Shown one piece after another: positions 1 to 6,731 of a stretch of 19,147 nucleotides of DNA (positions are counted from its first letter, which is position 1; each line of letters begins with the position of its first letter). The stretch covers positions 1 through 19,147 of the forward strand of contig JAPPFO010000279.1 of NCBI GenBank assembly GCA_028875175.1, written 5' to 3'. Below the pieces are notes generated by a model. The model was not told where the DNA came from, did no database searches, and saw only the letters and a list, made by a program, of their open reading frames with translations. This DNA is from Chloroflexota bacterium (GTDB taxonomy: Bacteria; Chloroflexota; UBA11872). Position numbers and translations under genes: made by a program.

Positions 1-918
1 CAACACCACCGTGATCTCGTACCCGTCAGTCCGCACCACCACATCCCCCGCCAGATCCGTTCTGAACACGTGTGCTCCCGCTGCCCGCAGCCGTCGCAGC
101 ACCTCGTCCCGCGGATGATTGAACGCATTTCCCAGCCCGGCTGAGATCACCGCCACCTGCGGCTTCACCGTCGCGAGAAACTCCGGCGAACTCGACGTCG
201 ACGCCCCATGGTGCGCGACCTTCAGCACATCCGCCGCCAGGCCGCCAACCGCATCCACAAGCACTCGCTCGGCCGCGCGCTCGATGTCACCAGTCAACAG
301 AAAGTCAGCGTCGCCGTAGCGGACGTGCAGCACCAACGACTGATTGTTATCCCCGCTGGCCATGCTCGGTGCAGCGATGCTCACCTCAACGGAAAGCGCC
401 GGATCCCACTCCAAGGCCTGGCCATGCACCGGCTCTTCAATCCGCGTGCCCCCCTGCCTGGCAGCGGCTTCAATCACTAACAGCAAGGGATGATCCTGAC
501 GCGACGACGCCATCCAGACCGTTGCAACAGGCAGCGCCTTCAGAACGTCGGCCGCGCCGCCAATGTGGTCGGCATCCGCGTGCGTCAACACCAGACCGTC
601 GAGTCGCTCCACGCCCAGCCGCGCCAGTCGCGGCAGCAGCACCTGGCGCGCCGTCTGGGGATCCGGTCCGGCGTCCACCAGCAAGGCGCCGTCACCAAAC
701 CGCAGCAGGATCGCGTCGCCCTGACCTACGTCAAAGACGCGCAACTCCAGTTCACCGGTCGACAACGCCAGCGGTGTCGATCGTCCCGGTGGCCCGCCAA
801 CCGCCTGACCCACAACCACAAGCGCAATGAACAGCAACAGCCCAACAATGGCCAGCGGCCGTAGTGCCGGTCCCGGGTGCGGCAGCAGAAGCCGCGGAAC
901 CCTGGGAAACGGCGTCAG
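1..918 (-). CDS. ComEC/Rec2-type metallo-beta-lactamase domain protein (3' end cut by window)
   Basis: Translating the minus strand from about 918 to the left edge gives an uninterrupted frame of about 306 codons. One N-terminal hydrophobic segment (codons around 850-805, IVGLLLFIALVVV) is followed by a metallo-beta-lactamase fold of the ComEC C-terminal type: VGQGDA, LVDAGPD, THADADHIGG, LLTGDIE and KVAHHGAS in that order. HxDxDHxGG instead of HxHxDH is typical of the ComEC nuclease-like domain, which is thought to degrade the non-transported DNA strand during uptake. The frame is closed upstream by a stop at 946-948, so the competence-domain membrane channel of full ComEC is not attached. 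No ATG is available. Candidates are CTG at 918 (AGGG nine bases upstream), TTG at 837 and GTG at 819. It lies 62 bases behind proA on the same strand, probably co-transcribed. The MBL assignment is firm; a DNA-uptake role is inference, and it could be a secreted or membrane-anchored hydrolase. Confidence 0.8.
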   Translation of the reverse strand, partial: MTPFPRVPRLLLPHPGPALRPLAIVGLLLFIALVVVGQAVGGPPGRSTPLALSTGELELRVFDVGQGDAILLRFGDGALLVDAGPDPQTARQVLLPRLARLGVERLDGLVLTHADADHIGGAADVLKALPVATVWMASSRQDHPLLLVIEAAARQGGTRIEEPVHGQALEWDPALSVEVSIAAPSMASGDNNQSLVLHVRYGDADFLLTGDIERAAERVLVDAVGGLAADVLKVAHHGASTSSSPEFLATVKPQVAVISAGLGNAFNHPRDEVLRRLRAAGAHVFRTDLAGDVVVRTDGYEITVVL

Positions 919-980
919 CGCACGCGTCCCTCGCCCGCGGTCAAATCAACCGCCTCGCCCAGGGCTGCAAGAACTCGCGA

Positions 981-2276
981 TCAAAGGGGACGGACGTGAC
1001 CGTCGCCCAACACGACCCACTTGTACGTCGTCATTTCGCGCAGCCCCATCGGACCGCGCGCATGCAGTTTCTGGGTGCTGATGCCCACTTCGGCCCCCAG
1101 ACCAAACTCGCCGCCGTCCGTGAACTGGGTGGAGGCATTGACGTATACGGCCGCCGCGTCCACTTCATCGGTAAAGCGACGCGCGTTGCCGTGCGAGTTC
1201 GTCACGATCGCTTCGGAGTGCCCGCCGCCGTGCCTGCGAATGTGCGCGATCGCGTCATCCATGCCATCGACCACCGCGACCGACATCCGCAGCGACAGCC
1301 ACTCGGTGTCAAAGTCATCATCGCCAAGCGGCGCAACCAGCGCACTCGCGTCCAGTAGCTCACCGACGTCGGAACCGGCGTGAAGCTCCACACCACGTCC
1401 AGCCAGCTCGCGTGATACCAACGGCAAGAACTCATCCGCTACGCCCCGGTGCACCAGCAGCGTATCCAGCGCGTTGCAGATCGACGGGCGACGCGTCTTG
1501 GCGTTGACGACGATCCGCTGCGCCATTTCAAGGTCCGCGCCCGCGTCCACGAACGTGTGGCAAACGCCCCAGCCAGTCTCGATGACGGGGATAGTGGCAG
1601 TCTCGGTCACGAAGTCGATGAGGCCCCCGCCGCCACGCGGCACGATCACGTCAATGTGCTCGCGATCTCGCAGCAGGTCGTTGAGCAGGGCACGGTCGGG
1701 ATCGGCAATGAGTTGCACCGCGGCCGGCGGCGCCCCGGCATTCTCGGCCGCATCGCCAATCACGGCTGCCAGCGCGATATTGCTGTGCAGCGCTTCTCTC
1801 CCGCCGCGCAGGATCACGGCGTTGCCCGCCTTGAGGCAGAGCGCCGAAATGTCCACGGTCACGTTGGGGCGAGCCTCGAAGATCACGGCCACAACCCCAA
1901 GCGGAACACGTCGGCGGCCGACCTCGAGCCCGTTCCCAACCCGCCGCGCGTCCTCGACACTGCCAACCGGATCCGCCAGACCAATAACGGTTCCAACGGC
2001 GGAGGCAATATCCGTAAGCCGCTTCGGCGTAAGGGTGAGCCGGTCAATCATCGCGTCGGACATACCCGCCCCGCGGGCCGCGCGAATGTCGACTTGATTA
2101 GCGTCGAGGATTTCGTCCGAACGTGCGGTTAGCGCCTGCGCCATTGCGGCCAGGACCTCGTTCTTGGTACCCGTCGGCAGCGTCGCCAGAATCCGGGCGG
2201 CTTCGCGCGCGGCGGCACCGATGGCCGCGAGATCGACAGATGGTCGCGTAGGCGTAGCTGTGGTCATTTGGCTCAC
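981..2276 (-). CDS. proA: Glutamate-5-semialdehyde dehydrogenase (gamma-glutamyl phosphate reductase)
   Basis: This cytosolic enzyme makes the second step of proline synthesis: NADPH-dependent reduction of gamma-glutamyl phosphate to glutamate-5-semialdehyde. The 431-residue product matches the family length (about 415-430). It shows the aldehyde-dehydrogenase-fold landmarks: GVVAVIFEARPNV (about 127-139), KAGNAVILRGG (149-159), PRGGGGLI (213-220) and the catalytic cysteine C267 in RRPSICNALDT. The first codon is a GTG whose last two bases share the TGA stop of proB (GTGA overlap), which implies translational coupling. An ATG three codons later (2267) is an equally possible start. No key residue is missing. 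The gene follows proB and precedes the ComEC-type hydrolase. Confidence 0.96.
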   Translation of the reverse strand: MSQMTTATPTRPSVDLAAIGAAAREAARILATLPTGTKNEVLAAMAQALTARSDEILDANQVDIRAARGAGMSDAMIDRLTLTPKRLTDIASAVGTVIGLADPVGSVEDARRVGNGLEVGRRRVPLGVVAVIFEARPNVTVDISALCLKAGNAVILRGGREALHSNIALAAVIGDAAENAGAPPAAVQLIADPDRALLNDLLRDREHIDVIVPRGGGGLIDFVTETATIPVIETGWGVCHTFVDAGADLEMAQRIVVNAKTRRPSICNALDTLLVHRGVADEFLPLVSRELAGRGVELHAGSDVGELLDASALVAPLGDDDFDTEWLSLRMSVAVVDGMDDAIAHIRRHGGGHSEAIVTNSHGNARRFTDEVDAAAVYVNASTQFTDGGEFGLGAEVGISTQKLHARGPMGLREMTTYKWVVLGDGHVRPL

Positions 2277-3391
2277 TCGGCGTCGCGGTCGATCAAGACC
2301 AGGTTATTGCGGTGAACCGCCTCGTCACCGCTCGAGGCTCCGAGGATAGCGCCGATCGCCGTCGAAGGCTGGCCGCGGATCCGAGCCAGGTCGCCGGATG
2401 GGTAATTCACGAGTCCGCGGGCGAACACGTTTCCGCGTGCGTCCATCAGGCTGACCAGGTCACCGCGCTCGAAGGCGCCCTCAACCCGGGTAATCCCGGC
2501 CGGAAGCAAGCTGCTGCCGTTGCTGACCAGCGCGCGTCGCGCACCGTCGTCCACGACGATCGAGCCGCGCTGCGCCACGCTCGAGCTCAACCAGCGGGCG
2601 CGGCTGGAACGTCGAGGCCCCTGGCTGGGAAAGCGCGTTCCCAGTCGTTCACCCGCTTCAAGCCGCACGATCACATCTGCTTCGTCACCACCCGCAATCA
2701 CGACATCGACCCCGTCGGCGGACGCCTCCAGCGCCGCTTGCAGCTTGGAGCGCATTCCACCGAGGCCGCCCTGGGAGGCCCCGCCCGCGATACGTTCAAG
2801 TTCCGCGCGTGGCAGGGCGCTGGCGTCGGGAATCAGCTCAGCCGTCGACTCGCACTCCGGATCCGCCGTGTAGAGGCCAGCCGTGCGCGAGAGGATATAG
2901 AGCCGGTCGGCGCCGATCAGTTTGGCGATGAGCACCGACAGCCGGTCGTTGTCGCCAAACCTCAGCTCCTCGGTCGCCACCACGTCGTTCTCGTTCGCGA
3001 TAGGCACAACGCCCGCATCGAACAGGCCAGTCAGTGCGTTGCGCGCGTTCAAGTAGCCCGTGCGGTTGTGAAGGTCGGCCCGCGACAGCAGCGTCTGCGC
3101 CACCGTCATCCCCTGCCCCGCAAAGCACGCCGAGTATTGAGCCATGAGAGGCGCCTGGCCGATTGCGGCCAGCACCTGGCGTGTGACCAGCGCATCGCCC
3201 GGAAGGGCGACGATCGACCGCCCGACCGCCACGGCGCCAGACGTGACCAACGCCACCTGCGTGCCCTGCAAGCGGATGCGCGCAATCTGTCGCGCCATGT
3301 TGGCGACGAACGCCTGGTTGACCCCGGACTCGCCGGCCAGCAGGCGAGTCCCACACTTCACCACAATGCGGCGCGAAGCGTGCAACGTCAC
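2273..3391 (-). CDS. proB: Glutamate 5-kinase with C-terminal PUA domain
   Basis: It phosphorylates L-glutamate to gamma-glutamyl phosphate, the committed and usually proline-inhibited step of proline synthesis. At 372 residues it has the E. coli-type architecture: amino-acid-kinase domain (about 8-250) with VVKCGTRLL, VTSGAVAVG (49-57), NENDVVATEELRFGDND (133-149) and GGLGGMRSKLQAA (208-220), then a PUA domain (about 275-360, starting RGSIVVDDGARRAL). The start is GTG at 3391 because a textbook AAGGAG (3399-3404) sits seven bases upstream. The nucleotide-binding motif usually written L-[ST]-D-x-x-GLYTADP reads LSRTAGLYTADP (167-178), so the usual Asp is Arg. The 3' end overlaps proA by four bases. 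A TACAAT -10 lies about 40 bases upstream of the start. Confidence 0.96.
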   Translation of the reverse strand: MTLHASRRIVVKCGTRLLAGESGVNQAFVANMARQIARIRLQGTQVALVTSGAVAVGRSIVALPGDALVTRQVLAAIGQAPLMAQYSACFAGQGMTVAQTLLSRADLHNRTGYLNARNALTGLFDAGVVPIANENDVVATEELRFGDNDRLSVLIAKLIGADRLYILSRTAGLYTADPECESTAELIPDASALPRAELERIAGGASQGGLGGMRSKLQAALEASADGVDVVIAGGDEADVIVRLEAGERLGTRFPSQGPRRSSRARWLSSSVAQRGSIVVDDGARRALVSNGSSLLPAGITRVEGAFERGDLVSLMDARGNVFARGLVNYPSGDLARIRGQPSTAIGAILGASSGDEAVHRNNLVLIDRDAE

Positions 3392-3428
3392 CCGGTGGCT
3401 CCTTGGCGACCCGACGAGCGGAGTAGAG

Positions 3429-3434
3429 ATTGTA
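3429..3434 (-). promoter_or_regulatory. Probable -10 element of the proBA promoter
   Basis: On the minus strand the hexamer TACAAT (one mismatch to TATAAT) lies about 38 bases before the GTG of proB. This would give a leader of roughly 30 bases carrying the AAGGAG ribosome-binding site at 3399-3404. No good -35 hexamer is visible at 16-18 bases spacing. The assignment rests on the -10, the position and the divergent gene arrangement. Confidence 0.45.
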
Positions 3435-3468
3435 AGCCGACACTACCGACCTAACCGGGACTCGCGCC

Positions 3469-3474
3469 TATAAT
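3469..3474 (+). promoter_or_regulatory. Probable -10 element (TATAAT) of the EF-G2/M42 operon
   Basis: A perfect TATAAT occurs in a GC-rich intergenic region, 41 bases before the first in-frame ATG of the EF-G2 gene. It predicts a transcript start near 3481. The -35 region around 3446-3451 does not resemble TTGACA, so the promoter may depend on an activator or an alternative element. The site lies about 35 bases from the oppositely oriented -10 of proB, so the two transcription units share one control region. Confidence 0.55.
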
Positions 3475-3482
3475 GACGCCCC

Positions 3483-3513
3483 GCGGCCCTGGCGCCTGTT
3501 GCCGTATGGCCGC
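3483..3513 (+). promoter_or_regulatory. Inverted repeat in the EF-G2 leader (possible mRNA hairpin)
   Basis: GCGGCC at 3483-3488 is perfectly complementary to GGCCGC at 3508-3513, with a 19-base loop that itself contains the palindrome GGCGCC. The structure would span nearly the whole predicted 5' leader and ends two bases before the ATG at 3516. No Shine-Dalgarno motif is visible here. A six-base GC stem can arise by chance in such GC-rich DNA. Confidence 0.3.
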
Positions 3514-3515
3514 AG

Positions 3516-5588
3516 ATGAGCGAGACGATGGACCGATACGACACGGAGAGCATTCGCAACGTGGCCCTCGTCGCCCACAGCGGCGCGGGCAAGACCTCGC
3601 TGGCCGAGGCGCTGTACTACGTCACCGGCAAGGCCTCGCGCCTGGGCCGGGTCGAAGAACACAACACGGTTTCCGATTACGACCCGGACGAACATGAGCG
3701 TGGCATGTCGATCAACCTGGCCGCCGTGGCTTGCGAATGGCACGGGACTAAGATCAACGTCATCGACACTCCCGGGTACGCCGACTTTGTCGGCGAGGTC
3801 ATATCCGGTCTCAACGCGACCGACGCCGCCGCGGTGCTCGTGGACGCCACGGCGGGGATTGAAGTCGGAACGGAAATCGTGTGGAAACTGGCTTCCGATC
3901 TGGATTGCCCGCGCCTTCTGATCGTCAGTCGTGTCGACCGGGACAACGCTGACACCGATTCGGTTGTCGACGACCTGCGTGAACGCTTCGGCGCAAACGT
4001 TGCCCCCATCCAGGTTCCAATTGGCAATGGTCCGGGATTCCGAGGCGTGGTTGATCTGCTGGACGGCAAAGCTCGCATCTTCGGCGACAACGGGTCGTCG
4101 ACTGACGAAGCGCCGGACGACATCGCCGACATCGTGGAGGAAGCCCGCGAGCAACTGGTCGAGGCCGTGGCCTCCACCGACGATGATCTCCTTGAGCAGT
4201 ATCTGGAAGGCGAGGAGTTGCAGCGTACGGACCTCGAACGCGCCCTGCGGGCCGGGATAGCCGACGGGAGCATTTTTCCGGTGCTGTTCACCGCGGCGAC
4301 AGATCTCAAGGGTGTTCACGAGGCCATTGAGGCGCTGGCGACGCTCGCGCCATCGCCTGCCGAGCGGCTTGAGAGCATGCTGGACGGAAACGCTCCACCA
4401 ATCGACGGGCCGGTCGTGGCTCAGGTGTTTAAGACGCTTGCCGATCCGTTCGTCGGCAAGGTCTCAATGTTCCGCCTTTTTGCGGGCCAGATTGACGGTG
4501 ACGCGCAGCTGGTGGACCAGCGAACCGGCGAAACGGAACGCCTGGCCAATATCCAGTTCGCGACCGGCAAGGACGGAAACCCGGCGCGGCGCATGGCTGC
4601 GGGCGACATCGCATTTGTCACCAAGCTGGACGGCGTGACGACCGGGGACACGCTGACCGCGAACTCAGAGTCGATCAGTCTGCCGGCATTCGCCATGCCT
4701 CAGCCGCTCTTCGAGGCGTCAATCACTCCTGAAACAACCTCGGACCTGGACAAGATGGGGACGGCCCTCGCTCGCCTGGCGGAAGAGGATCCATCGCTAC
4801 AGACCTACCGCAACGATGAGACGGGCGAGACGATCCTGGCGGGTCTGGGCGAGTCGCACGTGCGGATCAGCCTGGAACGCGCGCGGCGCAAGTTTGGGGT
4901 TGGGTTGACGGCAGACGTGCCCCGGGTGGCGTATCGCGAAACCATTCGCAGGACCGTCAACGGGCATGGCCGCCACAAGCGCCAGTCGGGCGGTCACGGC
5001 CAATTCGGGGATGTACACATCGAGTTCTCGCCGCTGGCACGAGGCTCGGGCTTCGAATTCGAGGACCGCGTCGTTGGCGGGCGCGTACCGCGCCAGTACA
5101 TCCCGGCCGTTGAGAAGGGTCTCGTCGAAACCATCAACCGCGGAATGCTGGCCGGTTACCCCGTGGTTGACCTCAAGGCCGCGCTGTTTGACGGGCAATA
5201 CCACTCGGTCGACTCATCCGATGAGTCGTTTCGCATCGCGGCGCGGCTGGCATACGAGGATGGGATTCCAAATGCGGGTCCGGTGATCCTCGAACCTATT
5301 CTCAAGCTCGAGATTCTGATCCCGGACGGCAACACGGGCGACGTGATCGGCGACATCAGCTCAAAGCGAGGGCACGTGCTCGGGATGGCGCCGGCCGAAG
5401 GCGAACCGGGATCCTCAATCGTGGAGGTCGAGGCCCCGGAGGCCGAGGTCCAGCGCTACGCGACCGATCTGCGCTCGATCACACAAGGCCGCGGTCGCTT
5501 CACGCGCGAGTTCGTGCGCTACGAGGAAGTCCCGCCGAACATCCAGGAGCAAATCGTTGCGATGGCGGCACGAGAGCGAGAGGGGTAG
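3516..5588 (+). CDS. Elongation factor G-like GTPase (EF-G2 family)
   Basis: This translational GTPase is of the EF-G paralogue type often called EF-G-like/EF-G2, not the canonical str-operon fusA. At 690 residues it shows the whole EF-G layout: G domain (about 12-270), domain II, domain III, domain IV (around 470-590, with HGRHKRQSGGHGQFGDVHIE at its start) and domain V to the C-terminus (ISSKRGHVLGMAP near 610-625). G motifs: G1 AHSGAGKT (20-27), G2 RGMSI (62-66), G3 DTPG (84-87). G4 reads SRVD (138-141) instead of NKxD. The ATG at 3516 has no clear ribosome-binding site. Family alignments usually start M-x-x-Y-x-x-x-x-IRNVAL, which would favour the ATG at 3528. It heads a two-gene operon with the M42 peptidase 33 bases downstream. 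Its exact role (translocation, recycling or stress translation) cannot be told from sequence. Confidence 0.9.
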   Translation: MSETMDRYDTESIRNVALVAHSGAGKTSLAEALYYVTGKASRLGRVEEHNTVSDYDPDEHERGMSINLAAVACEWHGTKINVIDTPGYADFVGEVISGLNATDAAAVLVDATAGIEVGTEIVWKLASDLDCPRLLIVSRVDRDNADTDSVVDDLRERFGANVAPIQVPIGNGPGFRGVVDLLDGKARIFGDNGSSTDEAPDDIADIVEEAREQLVEAVASTDDDLLEQYLEGEELQRTDLERALRAGIADGSIFPVLFTAATDLKGVHEAIEALATLAPSPAERLESMLDGNAPPIDGPVVAQVFKTLADPFVGKVSMFRLFAGQIDGDAQLVDQRTGETERLANIQFATGKDGNPARRMAAGDIAFVTKLDGVTTGDTLTANSESISLPAFAMPQPLFEASITPETTSDLDKMGTALARLAEEDPSLQTYRNDETGETILAGLGESHVRISLERARRKFGVGLTADVPRVAYRETIRRTVNGHGRHKRQSGGHGQFGDVHIEFSPLARGSGFEFEDRVVGGRVPRQYIPAVEKGLVETINRGMLAGYPVVDLKAALFDGQYHSVDSSDESFRIAARLAYEDGIPNAGPVILEPILKLEILIPDGNTGDVIGDISSKRGHVLGMAPAEGEPGSSIVEVEAPEAEVQRYATDLRSITQGRGRFTREFVRYEEVPPNIQEQIVAMAAREREG

Positions 5589-5621
5589 GGCCAGGGCGCC
5601 CGGGCCCAAAGGTCTGGTCAC

Positions 5622-6680
5622 ATGAACGCACCGGAACGGACATTCCTTGATTCACTCGTTGAGGCGCCCAGCCCGTCGGGTTATGAGCAGCCGGCGCGAC
5701 GCGTGTACCACGCGTACACCGAGCAGTTTGCGGACGGCGTGCGCTCCGACGTGCACGGCAACGTCATCGCCACGCGCAATTCGGAAGGCAGCCCGCGTGT
5801 CATGTTCGCCGGGCACTGCGACGAGTTGGGGTTCCAGGTCAACTACATCACGAGCGAAGGCTTCATCTACTTCAACACGATCGGCGGTCACGACGCCGGC
5901 GTGATACCTGGCCGTCGTGTGGTGATCCACACGCGAGATGGTCCTGTCGCCGGGGTGACAGGTCGGCGGGCCATCCACCTCACACCCCCTGCCGATCGTG
6001 GTAAGCCGGCCAAGGTCGAGGACATCTGGATTGACATCGCGGTGGCCGACAAGGACGAGGCAACAAGCCTCGTGCAAATCGGCGACCCGATCACGTACGA
6101 CGTTGGAATCCAGGATTTGCGGAACGGTGTGGTGGCCGGGCGTGCACTGGACAACAAGGTGGGCGCCTGGGTGGTGGGGGAGGCGTTGCGGCGAATCGAC
6201 GACGCGAAACTGCGGGCTTCCGTCCACGCCGTGGCCACGGTCCAGGAGGAGATCGGCCTCCGCGGCGCAGAGACGAGCGCGTTCGGCATCAATCCGCTGG
6301 TGGCGGTCGCGGTCGACGTGACGCACGCGACCGATCACCCAAACATCGACAAGAAGACGGCCGGCGACGTGACGCTGGGCGGCGGCCCCACGATTTCGCG
6401 CGGGCCGAACTTCAACCCGGTAGTCGTGGAAAAACTTGTCGAAGCGGCGGAAGCCCTGGACATGCCGGTTCAGATGGAAGCGGCTGCCCGCGGGACCGGA
6501 ACGGACGCGAACGCCATTCAGCTCTCGCGGGCCGGCGTGGCGACCGGGCTGGTCAGCGTGCCGCTCCGCTACATGCACACGCCGTCGGAGATTGTCGCGC
6601 TGGCTGACGCGGACGCCGCCGCCAGTCTGCTGGCGGAGTTCGCGAACCGAATCTCGCCCGACGACGACTTTACGCCCTAA
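5622..6680 (+). CDS. M42 family metallo-aminopeptidase (glutamyl aminopeptidase/deblocking type)
   Basis: It is a cytosolic zinc/cobalt-dependent exopeptidase of the M42 (TET-like) family, which trims peptides in the cytoplasm as large oligomers. The 352-residue protein has the expected length and ligand set: H65 and D67 in FAGHCDELGF, bridging D177 in GRALDNKVG, catalytic and metal-binding E209/E210 in VQEEIG, D232 in VAVDVTHATDHP, and H319 in RYMHTPSE. The GTGTDAN segment (291-297) is also typical. There is no signal peptide. AAAGG lies eight to ten bases before the ATG. It is co-directional with the EF-G2 gene and ends 51 bases from the convergent YhaN gene. Substrate preference (Glu/Asp, Lys or general) cannot be read from the sequence. 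Confidence 0.93.
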   Translation: MNAPERTFLDSLVEAPSPSGYEQPARRVYHAYTEQFADGVRSDVHGNVIATRNSEGSPRVMFAGHCDELGFQVNYITSEGFIYFNTIGGHDAGVIPGRRVVIHTRDGPVAGVTGRRAIHLTPPADRGKPAKVEDIWIDIAVADKDEATSLVQIGDPITYDVGIQDLRNGVVAGRALDNKVGAWVVGEALRRIDDAKLRASVHAVATVQEEIGLRGAETSAFGINPLVAVAVDVTHATDHPNIDKKTAGDVTLGGGPTISRGPNFNPVVVEKLVEAAEALDMPVQMEAAARGTGTDANAIQLSRAGVATGLVSVPLRYMHTPSEIVALADADAAASLLAEFANRISPDDDFTP

Positions 6681-6709
6681 GCACATCTGGACCTTCAGAC
6701 CGTTGCGAA

Positions 6710-6724
6710 GCGGCCTTGCGCCGC
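6710..6724. terminator. Small GC hairpin between convergent genes (possible bidirectional terminator)
   Basis: GCGGC (6710-6714) pairs with GCCGC (6720-6724) around a five-base loop, in the 51-base gap between the M42 and YhaN stop codons. No T-run follows on either strand. Position is the main argument; the stem is short and could be chance. Confidence 0.25.
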
Positions 6725-6731
6725 GGCGACG

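Noticed and set aside
2312..3454. 380-codon plus-strand frame opposite proB
   Set aside because: Arg/His/Gln-rich shadow. proB is unmistakable on the other strand.
3468..4319. 283-codon minus-strand frame opposite the EF-G2 G domain
   Set aside because: Shadow of the EF-G2 gene. It would also cross the divergent promoter region.
5652..6686. 344-codon minus-strand frame opposite the M42 peptidase gene
   Set aside because: Shadow frame without any family motif; M42 metal ligands are all on the plus strand.
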